A stretch of DNA of 64,000 bases from positions 1 through 64,000 of the forward strand of contig JAQBSZ010000007.1 in assembly GCA_027623555.1 (NCBI GenBank), given 5' to 3'. Shown one piece after another: positions 26,098 to 34,445 of this stretch. Source of the DNA: Pseudomonadota bacterium. Lineage in GTDB: Bacteria; Pseudomonadota; Gammaproteobacteria; Pseudomonadales; Pseudohongiellaceae. Numbering within the stretch: position 1 is the stretch's first letter; each line of letters opens with the position of its first letter. The translations under genes and the position numbers were made by a program. The notes under the pieces were generated by a model. It saw only the letters and a list, made by a program, of their open reading frames with translations. It was not told where the DNA came from and did no database searches.

Positions 26098-26694
26098 TTA
26101 CAGCTCCATTACCTGGACTTTCCTGAATCGGAGCACTCCCCTGCCCCACTGCAAGGCGAAGGGTCCACTGGCAAACTGGCTGTCCCGCACATCGACTGTT
26201 GTCCTGCCGTTTAATTCCACCACCAGGTGGTCGCCACGCAAGGTCATCTTGTAGACGTTCCACCTGTCACCTGCCTTGGGCCTCGGCTCATCCACCGGGG
26301 CTATGTGCACGATACCGCCGGTTCCAAAGGACGGATCTGGGCGCTGATCGAAGATATTCGCTTCATAGCAGTTTCTGTCATTAATATTGGACGGTTCCTG
26401 GCAACGCAGAAAGATTCCGCTGTTGGCATCATCACTGGCCCAGAATTCTACGCGCACGCTGAAGTCACTGTAGCTACGCTTCGTGACAAGAAAAGAAGCA
26501 GCGCTGCCTTCAGTTGCCTGAATAGCGCTCATCTGCGCTGACCAGTTGGCATCACCGAGGATATTGAAATTATCCATTCCCTCGGTTCCATCAATCAGCG
26601 TCACCCATTCGTTGTCAGCGCTGAGGGCAAGGGAGCTAATCGAGCTTATTAATAGAAGAATGAACAGTGGCGGGATTTTCATGACTATTTTCAT
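26098..26694 (-). CDS. Secreted DUF1080 protein (3-keto-disaccharide hydrolase-like)
   Basis: A protein of about 198 residues from the ATG at 26694 (an ATG at 26709 is also possible). A signal peptide (MKIVMKIPPLFILLLISSISSLALS) precedes one DUF1080 jelly-roll domain: SFLVTKRSYSDFSVRVEFWASDDANSGIFLRCQEP, YEANIFDQRPD, GTGGIVHIAPV, WNVYKMTLRGDHLVVELNGRTTVDV, FALQWGRGVLRFRKVQVMEL. The fold is concanavalin-like; characterised relatives hydrolyse 3-keto-glycosides. It lies among other extracytoplasmic carbohydrate-related genes but has no operon partner, with 220 bases on one side and 180 on the other. Confidence 0.87.
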   Translation of the reverse strand: MKIVMKIPPLFILLLISSISSLALSADNEWVTLIDGTEGMDNFNILGDANWSAQMSAIQATEGSAASFLVTKRSYSDFSVRVEFWASDDANSGIFLRCQEPSNINDRNCYEANIFDQRPDPSFGTGGIVHIAPVDEPRPKAGDRWNVYKMTLRGDHLVVELNGRTTVDVRDSQFASGPFALQWGRGVLRFRKVQVMEL

Positions 26695-26873
26695 CGGGCA
26701 TTTTCTCATTGTAGGTTTATTAGAAAAATTTGTGGTTTGGAGGGCAAAGGCAGCTCTTCTTATACCATTCAATCTCCCGTGAAAGAACCAAACAGACCAC
26801 TAATTCTCACGGCAAGTGCACTACTGATTGCATAGCTAGTTTAAGTGCTTCACTCACCTTCACGTGCTCTGAA

Positions 26874-27272
26874 CTAGTCCACTGACACACTGGCTGGCAC
26901 GCCAGCCTGTTTTAGCATGTGCACCAGGAACTTGGCTGGCTGAGTCGTACTGACATTTCTTGAAACCTGGTGAATATCATCGGGGGTTTCATAGAATGTC
27001 TCCCCCGGTTTTAATCGGGTAAGTGGACCACCCCTCACCTGCATCTCGATCTCCCCCTCCAGAACGTACACGTACACATGGGCATTGTGCCGATGGGGCG
27101 CAGAGGCCTGGCCTGGAGCCAATTCAATCTCGATGATCCGCATCTCCTGGTTCTCCAGTGAGCCGGGTATGTGCAAGGTAGTGTTCAGGGGTGAATCGGC
27201 CGCGTAGAGTAAATTGCCGCTGACCAATAGTATCGATATCAGAGAAAGACAAAACTGTCGTAAGGTTTTCAT
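26874..27272 (-). CDS. Secreted single-domain cupin
   Basis: A 132-residue protein with signal peptide (MKTLRQFCLSLISILLVSGNLLYA). One cupin barrel follows: APHRHNAHVYVYVLEGEIEMQV is motif 1 with its two His and Glu at the end, and LKPGETFYETPDDIHQVSRN is motif 2 with its His. It likely binds one metal ion in the periplasm. The function is unknown; many such cupins are small dioxygenase-like or binding proteins. It is divergent from the CNNM gene pair, with 189 bases between. Confidence 0.82.
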   Translation of the reverse strand: MKTLRQFCLSLISILLVSGNLLYAADSPLNTTLHIPGSLENQEMRIIEIELAPGQASAPHRHNAHVYVYVLEGEIEMQVRGGPLTRLKPGETFYETPDDIHQVSRNVSTTQPAKFLVHMLKQAGVPASVSVD

Positions 27273-27461
27273 GAGCTGCCCCGTTTATAGTGTTACTGAG
27301 AAGAATAAATCTCCACTCCTCCCCAGTCCAGTAGTTATCACCGCTTGCAGGTAATTCGAGCCAAACAGCAGGAAGGCAGACTGGATCAAGCCTGTGTTGC
27401 ACAATTCGGTATACAATTAGCCGGGTTGATGTTTCAAAGCACAGGCGTTTTATAGGTTCAT

Positions 27462-28820
27462 GTGTTTGTCGAGTTCCTAGATACAATCAATGCAGTAGCG
27501 GCGAATCCACCGCGATTCTTGCAGCTGGATATGTTGTTACGCATCCTGCTCCAGGTACTACTCTTTTGCTTGTCAGCATTCTTCTCTGGATCTGAAACCG
27601 CACTCTTCTCCCTTTCGAAATTCGATCTGCAACGAATATCGCGTTCCAAGAGCCCGGTTTCTGATACCCTGCACGACCTGCTTGACCAGCCCCGCCGATT
27701 AATAGTCTCGATACTCTGCGGCAACGAGTTGGTCAATATCGCGGCGGCGGCCAACATGACGGCCATCCTCGCAGAATTACTCGGCGTTGAAACCGCTGCC
27801 TGGGCAGCGACCATTGTCATGATTCCCTTGATTCTCTTAATTGGCGAAGTGACTCCCAAAACGTTGGCGGTCAACAATCCTGTCTGGACTAGCACTCGCA
27901 TCGTTGCGACACCTCTGAGTGTATGGATGCGGGTAATCTCTCCGTTTGCGATCGTAGTCCGGGCTGTCGCCGATCACATAACAACACTTCTTATAGGTCC
28001 CGAGCGAGCCCGAGAAAACATACTCTATATCGAAGAGCTGCGCTCCCTGTTGGAGGAGGGAATCAAAAAGGGCGAAATCACGGCGACCGAGCGCTCTCTG
28101 GTGCAGGGGCTATTAAGCGCCGGTGCTACCGAAGTGCGGGAGATAATGACACCGCGACCCGAGGTTGCCTTTATCGATGGCGAACAGGATAGAGCGCTAA
28201 TACACGAGAAATTTCTTGAGTTACGACATCCCCGTGTTCCTGTCTATGTGAAGAACCGGGACAATATTGTCGGCTTCCTCTACGTGGAAGACGTACTCAC
28301 TGCGGCGAAGCTTCCGGTACCTACCGGTCAGAGCAGTGCCTCTGTGCTAGCTACTCTACACCCGGCCCTGGCGGTGCCTCCCACTAAAGAAGTCGATGAA
28401 ATGCTGGATTTCTTCGACGAAAATGATGCGCGAGCAGCTCTCGTGGTCAATGAGTTCGGCAGCATCGACGGCATTGTTTCGATAGATGACGTCACTTCCT
28501 TCTTGTTTGCGGGCATCTATGAAGAACTGCCGTCAAGCACTCAGGAAATCACCGCAGTCGATGGCGCCTATGAAATTGAAGGCAGCACGCCGTTGTCGGA
28601 GATCCGCCACATAACAGGCATGGATATCCCCGAAACAAAGATGACCACCATCGCAGGCACGGCAATCAGAAATTTTGGATCTATCCCACGGGTTGGCGAT
28701 TCAATTCAAATCGAGGGATATACGCTCGAGATTCTCGCGATGGAAAACCTGCGCATCTCTCGTGTTCGGCTGGAAAAGACGCAACCCGATAAAGATGTCG
28801 AGAAAGAGGTCCACCCATGA
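27462..28820 (+). CDS. CNNM/CorC-type membrane protein, first of tandem pair
   Basis: A 452-residue inner-membrane protein. The DUF21/CNNM transmembrane domain (residues about 25-200) carries the family motif LSAFFSGSETALFSLSKFDLQR and IPLILLIGEVTPKTLAV. A CBS-domain pair follows (VREIMTPRPEVAFID ... VVNEFGSIDGIVSIDDVTSFLF), and a CorC/HlyC domain ends the protein (EIEGSTPLSEIRHITGMD, GYTLEILAMENLRISRVRL). Relatives act in Mg2+/Co2+ efflux or homeostasis. The start is a GTG with AGG about 6 bases upstream. It overlaps the next gene by 4 bases (ATGA), so the two paralogues are co-translated and may form a heteromer. Confidence 0.92.
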   Translation: MFVEFLDTINAVAANPPRFLQLDMLLRILLQVLLFCLSAFFSGSETALFSLSKFDLQRISRSKSPVSDTLHDLLDQPRRLIVSILCGNELVNIAAAANMTAILAELLGVETAAWAATIVMIPLILLIGEVTPKTLAVNNPVWTSTRIVATPLSVWMRVISPFAIVVRAVADHITTLLIGPERARENILYIEELRSLLEEGIKKGEITATERSLVQGLLSAGATEVREIMTPRPEVAFIDGEQDRALIHEKFLELRHPRVPVYVKNRDNIVGFLYVEDVLTAAKLPVPTGQSSASVLATLHPALAVPPTKEVDEMLDFFDENDARAALVVNEFGSIDGIVSIDDVTSFLFAGIYEELPSSTQEITAVDGAYEIEGSTPLSEIRHITGMDIPETKMTTIAGTAIRNFGSIPRVGDSIQIEGYTLEILAMENLRISRVRLEKTQPDKDVEKEVHP

Positions 28821-30088
28821 CAGACCTTTGGACGGTATTGCCAATCATGCTACTCCTCCTGCTCGCACAGGGATTCTTCTCCGGCTCGGAGATCGCACTC
28901 GTTAGCAGTGACAAACTTAAACTGCAGAGCCGAGCCGAACGTGGTGACCGTCGGGCAAAACTCGTCTTGAAATTGTTTCGCAATCCGGAATCGCTACTCG
29001 CCACCACGCTGATCGGCACCAATATTTCAACGATGACCCTGACAGTACTGGGCACCGTGACTATGATCGAAGCATTTGGGGCCGGTGGCGATCTCTATGC
29101 CATATTGCTCCTGACACCCATAATGCTGATCTTCGGCGAGATTGTGCCAAAGAGTGTATACCAGCAACACGCCGATACCATTGCCTCCAGAGTCGCCTTC
29201 CCATTATCAGTAATCCGAATAGTGCTATTACCCCTGACGCTGGGTTTTGCCTGGACAGGTAAACGCATTGCGCGTCTGGTAGGCCCGGCAGCCGTAGTTC
29301 CGGGAGCATTCGTTACCCGTCAGAGATTGCGCCTGATGCTTGAGAGTGCGGACCGTGCTGCTGAGCTACCCGTTCTGGATCGCGATCGTATCCAGCGCGC
29401 TGTACGACTCTCGGATATGACAGTGGGCGAAGCTATGATCCCGTTGGCGAAAGTAATCGGAGCGCCAGACGGCATTTCCATGAAGAAGCTGGCCAGGACG
29501 GGTAGCGAAGCTGGACATCGACGCATCCCACTATTCGAAGAGAACATCAGCAACATAACTAAAGTGGCTTTCTGGACCATCTGGGACGAGCTCGCACCGG
29601 GTTTCACAGCGCAGAAAGTCACCAAGTTCACTATAACCCCTCACTTCGCTTCCAGTATCCAGCGACTCGATGACTTAATGCCTTTTCTGCTGTCGCGGGC
29701 CGATCACATGGCAGTGGTGGTCGATGAATTCGGTTCCTGTACAGGAATTGTAACGGCCGAGGACTTGATGGCTATTCTTTTGGGCAGTGTCGCCAGGGGC
29801 ATAGAATTGGGGCCGCGAGCACCGGAGAAGCCCGTACACATTGAACGATTGCAAGGCGATGCAATTCTGGTTGATGCCACGACCAGACTGGCAGAAGCCG
29901 AGGAGATTCTGGACGTGGAGATGCCGACGCGAGAATTTCATACGCTAGGCGGATTTCTTACCAGCCGATTGCAGCGCATTCCACAGATCAACGATTCAGT
30001 GGATGAATATGGATACCGGTTTATAGTAATTGAGGCTAACAGCCGAACAGCACTGAAGATAATGATCACCCCGATCACGCTTGAATGA
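28817..30088 (+). CDS. CNNM/CorC-type membrane protein, second of tandem pair
   Basis: A 423-residue paralogue of the preceding protein with the same order: CNNM membrane domain (LAQGFFSGSEIALVSSDKLKLQSRAERGD, LIFGEIVPKSVYQQHAD), CBS pair (VGEAMIPLAKVIG, VVVDEFGSCTGIVTAEDLMAILL) and CorC/HlyC domain (LVDATTRLAEAEEILDVEMP). Sequence divergence is high, so this is an old duplication. It starts inside the stop of the first gene (ATGA). It probably takes part in divalent cation homeostasis at the inner membrane. It converges on narK, whose stop lies 62 bases away; no intrinsic terminator was found between them. Confidence 0.92.
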   Translation: MTDLWTVLPIMLLLLLAQGFFSGSEIALVSSDKLKLQSRAERGDRRAKLVLKLFRNPESLLATTLIGTNISTMTLTVLGTVTMIEAFGAGGDLYAILLLTPIMLIFGEIVPKSVYQQHADTIASRVAFPLSVIRIVLLPLTLGFAWTGKRIARLVGPAAVVPGAFVTRQRLRLMLESADRAAELPVLDRDRIQRAVRLSDMTVGEAMIPLAKVIGAPDGISMKKLARTGSEAGHRRIPLFEENISNITKVAFWTIWDELAPGFTAQKVTKFTITPHFASSIQRLDDLMPFLLSRADHMAVVVDEFGSCTGIVTAEDLMAILLGSVARGIELGPRAPEKPVHIERLQGDAILVDATTRLAEAEEILDVEMPTREFHTLGGFLTSRLQRIPQINDSVDEYGYRFIVIEANSRTALKIMITPITLE

Positions 30089-30149
30089 AGTAGCAGAACA
30101 ATGGCTAGAGCATACAAGTGCTCATCGTTCCGTTCGTTCTGTGCCTTAG

Positions 30150-32912
30150 TCAGGAAAGCGCACCACCGAGAGAATCTTCACCTGCCTGGTCGTATTCTTG
30201 CCTGCCATTTCCATGCTCAGTGTCATATAACAGTCCGCCCCTGCGCGTATAGTAATACTGAGTAACCAACGCACAGATCACGTAGAAAATAAGAAAACAC
30301 CAGAGCGCCCCCATCGGGCTACCGGTTATGGAAATAGATGTACCATAGGATTTCGGAATAAAGAATGCGCCGTATGCCGCGATGGCAGAAGTAAAGCCGA
30401 TAATTGCGGCAGACTCCCTGTCTACCTGGCGCTGCCGTTCCTCACCGGTCAGTTCTGGCATCAACGTTGGCATTTCCAGTCGCATAATCACTGGAATCAT
30501 CTGAAACGTTGAAGCGTTGCCAACGCCGGTGGCGAAGAACAAGATCATGAACATCGCGAAGAAGCCCCAGAATGCACCGGGCTGTTCCTTGATACTCAGG
30601 AAGTAGATGACCCCGAATACCGCGCCTATCATCGCGATAAAAGTCCAGAACGTCACCTTGCCTCCACCGTACTCATCGGCAATCCAACCGGTTCCAGCTC
30701 GGGATAAGGCACCAACCAACGGTCCCAGGAATGCATAGCGCAGTGCATCGACTTCAGGAAATTGCAGCTGACTCAGCAATGGAAATCCTGCCGAGTAACC
30801 TATGAAGGAGCCGAAGGTTCCAGTATAGAGGACGCACATGATCCAGTTCTGTTTACGCGACAGAATAATGGACTGATCTTTGAGTGTGGCCTTGGCAGAG
30901 ACAATATCATGCATGCCTACCCAGGCGGCGATAGTGGCCACCAGCAGGAAGGGTACCCAGATGAAACCGGCATTCTGTAACCATATCTGACCGCCGTCGC
31001 TCATTGTCTGCGGCTCGCCCCCAATGACACCGAACACTCCTGCGGTGATAACCAGCGGCACCGCAAATTGCATGATACTGACACCTGAATTGCCAAGACC
31101 CGCATTGAGCGCCAGGGCCTGCCCCTTAATATCTTTTGGATAGAAGAAACTGATGTTGGCCATTGAGCTGGCAAAATTACCCCCTCCAAAACCGCACAGA
31201 AGCGCGAGGACCAGGAAAATCACGTACGGCGTTTCCGGATTCTGCACCGCGTAACCGATTCCCAATGCCGGAATCAGCAGTGACGCCGTAGTGAGCGTCG
31301 TCCAGAGCCGACCTCCCATAATGGGCACCATAAAGGAATAGAATATTCTCAGCGTCGCTCCGGACAATCCCGGAAACGCCGCCAGCCAGAATAACTGGTT
31401 CGTGGTGTAGTCGAATCCGATGCTGGGAAGTTTGGCGACAACGACACTCCACACCAGCCAGATAGAGAATGCCAGTAATAGACAGGGAATCGAGATCCAC
31501 AGGTTCTGCCGCGCGATATGTTTGCCGGTGCTGTGCCAGAATTCCTTATCGTCGGGATGCCATTCGAAAAGTTTGTGACCCAGCTCGCTGCCATGTTTCT
31601 CTGGGTCGTGGATCGATTCCATCTCCGGCCATTCCGGTAGATCATGGATCTGGACAAACGCCTTGCGTTCCATACGCAGAATCGCCAGATGCATCCAGAG
31701 CAAGGAAACAGCGACAATACCAAACAATAACATGAAGCAACTGGTCCAGATGCCGGTTAGGTCATTCATAACACCGAAGGCAATCGGCAGGAAGAATCCT
31801 CCAAGGCCACCAACCATGCCCACCAGGCCGCCAACGACGCCGACATTTTCCGGGTAGTACACAGGGATATGCTTGAACACCGCGGCCTTGCCAAGTGACA
31901 TGAAAAAGCCCAGCACGAAGATAATGATGACAAATGGCACCAGCCCCATACTGGTTGAAAAGGCAATAGGGCCTTCGATGCCGTGAATGACATAATCCGT
32001 CTCGGGATAGGACAGCATGAACAGGCAAACTATCGACACCCCGAACGTGAGATACATGATTGTCCTGGCGCCGTATTTATCAGACAGGTACCCACCATAG
32101 GCACGAAACAAACTGGCTGGAATGGAATAAAATGCTGCCAGCAATCCTGCTGTCTTCAGATCCAGTTCGTAGACATTGACGAGGTACCTGGGTAGCCATA
32201 GCGCCAGCGCAACGAAGGCGCCGAAAACGAAGAAATAGTAGATCGCAAAGCGCCATACCTGGACATGCTGCAGGGGTTCGATGATACGCAGAAATCCCCG
32301 GGTCCCCATCTCAGCCCGTTGTCTCCGCGCAACCAGTTCAGGATCATCTTCGGTGGTGAACCAGAATACAATCGCTGTCACCGCCAGCCCTGCCGCCCAG
32401 ATCTGCGCCACCGCCTCCCAGCCGAATGCAACCAGGACAAACGGCGCTCCGAAGGAAGTTACTGCCGCACCGATGTTACCGACTCCGAAGATGCCCAGCG
32501 CCGTACCCTGTTTCTCTTTCGGGTACCATTTCGATACATAGGCGATACCCACGGCAAACGAACCACCGGCCAAACCCACGCCAAGAGCCGCCACCAGTGC
32601 CATCGGAAAACTATCAACATATGATAGAAGAAAGGTTGCCACAGCAGCGGAGAACATCACAGCCACGAAGATAATGCGACCACCATATATGTCTGTCCAG
32701 ATTCCCAGGAATATGCGACTGAGTGAACCGGTTAGAATGGGAGTACCTATCAGCAGTCCAAACTGGGTTTCATTCAAGCCAAGCTGGGTTTGCAGCTGGA
32801 TGCCGATGATGGAGAAAATCGTCCAGGTTGCGAAGCAGGCCGTAAATGCGATGGTGCTGATACTGAGGGCTCTGGTTTGCTTCGATGCAGGTATTTCTTG
32901 AGCGGAAATCAT
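30150..32912 (-). CDS. narK: Fused NarK1-NarK2 nitrate/nitrite transporter
   Basis: A 920-residue protein made of two complete MFS modules. The first (about 1-420) begins AFTACFATWTIFSIIGIQLQTQLGLNETQFGLLIGTPILTGSLSR, with the Arg and nitrate-signature glycines of NarK1-type carriers. The second (about 465-895) begins ARQNLWISIPCLLLAFSIWLVWSVVV and has GFGGGNFASSMANISFFYPK, the nitrate-signature of NarK2-type carriers. A hydrophilic linker of about 50 residues joins them. NarK1 is known as a nitrate/proton symporter and NarK2 as a nitrate/nitrite antiporter; fusions are known from Paracoccus. It is the last gene of the nitrate reductase operon, 64 bases after narI. Confidence 0.94.
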   Translation of the reverse strand: MISAQEIPASKQTRALSISTIAFTACFATWTIFSIIGIQLQTQLGLNETQFGLLIGTPILTGSLSRIFLGIWTDIYGGRIIFVAVMFSAAVATFLLSYVDSFPMALVAALGVGLAGGSFAVGIAYVSKWYPKEKQGTALGIFGVGNIGAAVTSFGAPFVLVAFGWEAVAQIWAAGLAVTAIVFWFTTEDDPELVARRQRAEMGTRGFLRIIEPLQHVQVWRFAIYYFFVFGAFVALALWLPRYLVNVYELDLKTAGLLAAFYSIPASLFRAYGGYLSDKYGARTIMYLTFGVSIVCLFMLSYPETDYVIHGIEGPIAFSTSMGLVPFVIIIFVLGFFMSLGKAAVFKHIPVYYPENVGVVGGLVGMVGGLGGFFLPIAFGVMNDLTGIWTSCFMLLFGIVAVSLLWMHLAILRMERKAFVQIHDLPEWPEMESIHDPEKHGSELGHKLFEWHPDDKEFWHSTGKHIARQNLWISIPCLLLAFSIWLVWSVVVAKLPSIGFDYTTNQLFWLAAFPGLSGATLRIFYSFMVPIMGGRLWTTLTTASLLIPALGIGYAVQNPETPYVIFLVLALLCGFGGGNFASSMANISFFYPKDIKGQALALNAGLGNSGVSIMQFAVPLVITAGVFGVIGGEPQTMSDGGQIWLQNAGFIWVPFLLVATIAAWVGMHDIVSAKATLKDQSIILSRKQNWIMCVLYTGTFGSFIGYSAGFPLLSQLQFPEVDALRYAFLGPLVGALSRAGTGWIADEYGGGKVTFWTFIAMIGAVFGVIYFLSIKEQPGAFWGFFAMFMILFFATGVGNASTFQMIPVIMRLEMPTLMPELTGEERQRQVDRESAAIIGFTSAIAAYGAFFIPKSYGTSISITGSPMGALWCFLIFYVICALVTQYYYTRRGGLLYDTEHGNGRQEYDQAGEDSLGGALS

Positions 32913-32976
32913 GCCGTGTGTCTTCCTGTGAATCTACAGATGGGCAAAACTTAAATTACTTGAAATCGATACCAGA

Positions 32977-33705
32977 TTATGTGTTGCGTGGTCTTGAGTC
33001 GGACCAGGCGGTGCTGGACTGGCGAATTTTTTTCCGGTCCCAATACCAGATCACAACCTGGTACGGTCGCCAGATGTAATGGAATGGTGCTACCAGAATA
33101 TGCACCAGGCGGGTGAACGGAAAGATCAGGAATATGGAGAAGGCACCGACGATGTGAGCGCGTACCACTAAAGGCATAGCGAGCACAGCTTCTGGTTCGG
33201 GATTGAAGTTAAGTAGCGAGAACAGGTACGGAGACAAGTCTGCTGCGAACCACGTTGACCCCCAGCGATAATTCAGTGCGATCCAGCAACCCAGCAGCAC
33301 TTGTGCCAACAGCACGAATTCAACGAAGAGGTCCATTTTGGTTGTGACTATTTTTATTCGCGCGTGAAACAGGCGTCGGTAAATCAGGGCCAGCAAGCCC
33401 ACTGTGAGCGCTACCGCGAATGTGAAATTTGCGCCTTCGTGAATCAACAATCGGGTGGGTGAACTATTCCAGGCAATCACGGCACTGGGGAGCAGAAAGG
33501 CCACCAGGTGCCCGAGAAAGATCATCAGAATTCCCCAATGAAAAGGAATCGAACCCCAGAATCCTACCTTGCCTTCGAGGAATTGAGCGGACAGGCTGGT
33601 TACCTGAAAGCCCTTTCTGGTATAGCGATAGAATGTACCCAGCAGGAATACGATGATCACTACATAGGGATAGGCAGTAAAAAAGAAGTAGTTCAATGAA
33701 TCCAT
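32977..33705 (-). CDS. narI: NarI, respiratory nitrate reductase gamma subunit (cytochrome b)
   Basis: A 242-residue membrane protein with about five spans. The four haem b ligands of NarI are in place: His56 (IPFHWGI), His66 (FLGHLVAF), His184 (VVRAHIVGAF) and His202 (TRLVHILVAP). It oxidises quinol at the periplasmic side and passes electrons through two haems b to NarH. It follows narJ by 24 bases with GGAGAG before its ATG. The C-terminal tail is hydrophilic and slightly extended (KKIRQSSTAWSDSRPRNT). Confidence 0.95.
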   Translation of the reverse strand: MDSLNYFFFTAYPYVVIIVFLLGTFYRYTRKGFQVTSLSAQFLEGKVGFWGSIPFHWGILMIFLGHLVAFLLPSAVIAWNSSPTRLLIHEGANFTFAVALTVGLLALIYRRLFHARIKIVTTKMDLFVEFVLLAQVLLGCWIALNYRWGSTWFAADLSPYLFSLLNFNPEPEAVLAMPLVVRAHIVGAFSIFLIFPFTRLVHILVAPFHYIWRPYQVVIWYWDRKKIRQSSTAWSDSRPRNT

Positions 33706-33729
33706 CAGGACTCTCCGTTGTTCACATCA

Positions 33730-34428
33730 TCAACCAAATGCTTTGGCGTTCTCTTCGATCTTGTTTTCACGATTAACCGATTCCAGAAAATCACTGGAAC
33801 GCGCCAGAGGAATTGACTGTATCAGCGAGAAATCCTGCTTCAGCACCTCATACAGGGCTCGCAAGGCATATTTGTAAAGCACGAATACATTCTTCTCCAC
33901 TGGTGGTGTATCAATCAGTGTCTTGTAGTGTTTGGCATTGGCTTCGTTCTTCTTCTGCACCCGGCCAGCGGAAAATTCACCAATCATTTCCAGCAATGCC
34001 GGACCTACTACGGCATAGGCAAGATCCTGCAACAGATCATCGTCCTGCAGCCGGTCCATAAGGCGCAGCAGGTTTGGAAGATGATCCGCCAGTTCAGTAC
34101 CGCAGTCATTGTTCGCAGCCAGGTGCTCACGATTCAGGTTAGCCAGCATCTCACCACGTTTATAGTCATCGCCAAATAACACGTAGCCGATGTCCAGTGT
34201 GGCAATCGCCTGCACATCAAATGAGCGGGTGAACAATTCCTGTATCGTCAGCAGCTCATCCTGGGGTAACAGCTCAATAAACTGATCCAGATCTTCAGTG
34301 GCCAGCGGGTACTCGGTTCCCAGATGTTGTCGCACCTGCATTACCCGCTCCGCATAAGCCGCGTCCGGATAATCAAACAGATTTGCCAACAAGCTATAGT
34401 GGATGGGCAGTCTTACAGTGTTATTCAT
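33730..34428 (-). CDS. narJ: NarJ, nitrate reductase assembly chaperone
   Basis: A 232-residue protein from the ATG at 34428, which has GAGGA 9 bases upstream; an upstream in-frame start would overlap narH. The sequence fits the NarJ/TorD family (SLLANLFDYPDAAY, FDVQAIATLDIGYVLFGDDYKRGEMLANLNREH, ELADHLPNLLRLMDRL). NarJ is a cytoplasmic chaperone that helps insert the molybdenum cofactor into NarG and is not part of the final enzyme. It sits between narH (17 bases) and narI (24 bases). Confidence 0.94.
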   Translation of the reverse strand: MNNTVRLPIHYSLLANLFDYPDAAYAERVMQVRQHLGTEYPLATEDLDQFIELLPQDELLTIQELFTRSFDVQAIATLDIGYVLFGDDYKRGEMLANLNREHLAANNDCGTELADHLPNLLRLMDRLQDDDLLQDLAYAVVGPALLEMIGEFSAGRVQKKNEANAKHYKTLIDTPPVEKNVFVLYKYALRALYEVLKQDFSLIQSIPLARSSDFLESVNRENKIEENAKAFG

Positions 34429-34445
34429 ACCAATTCCTCGACAGG

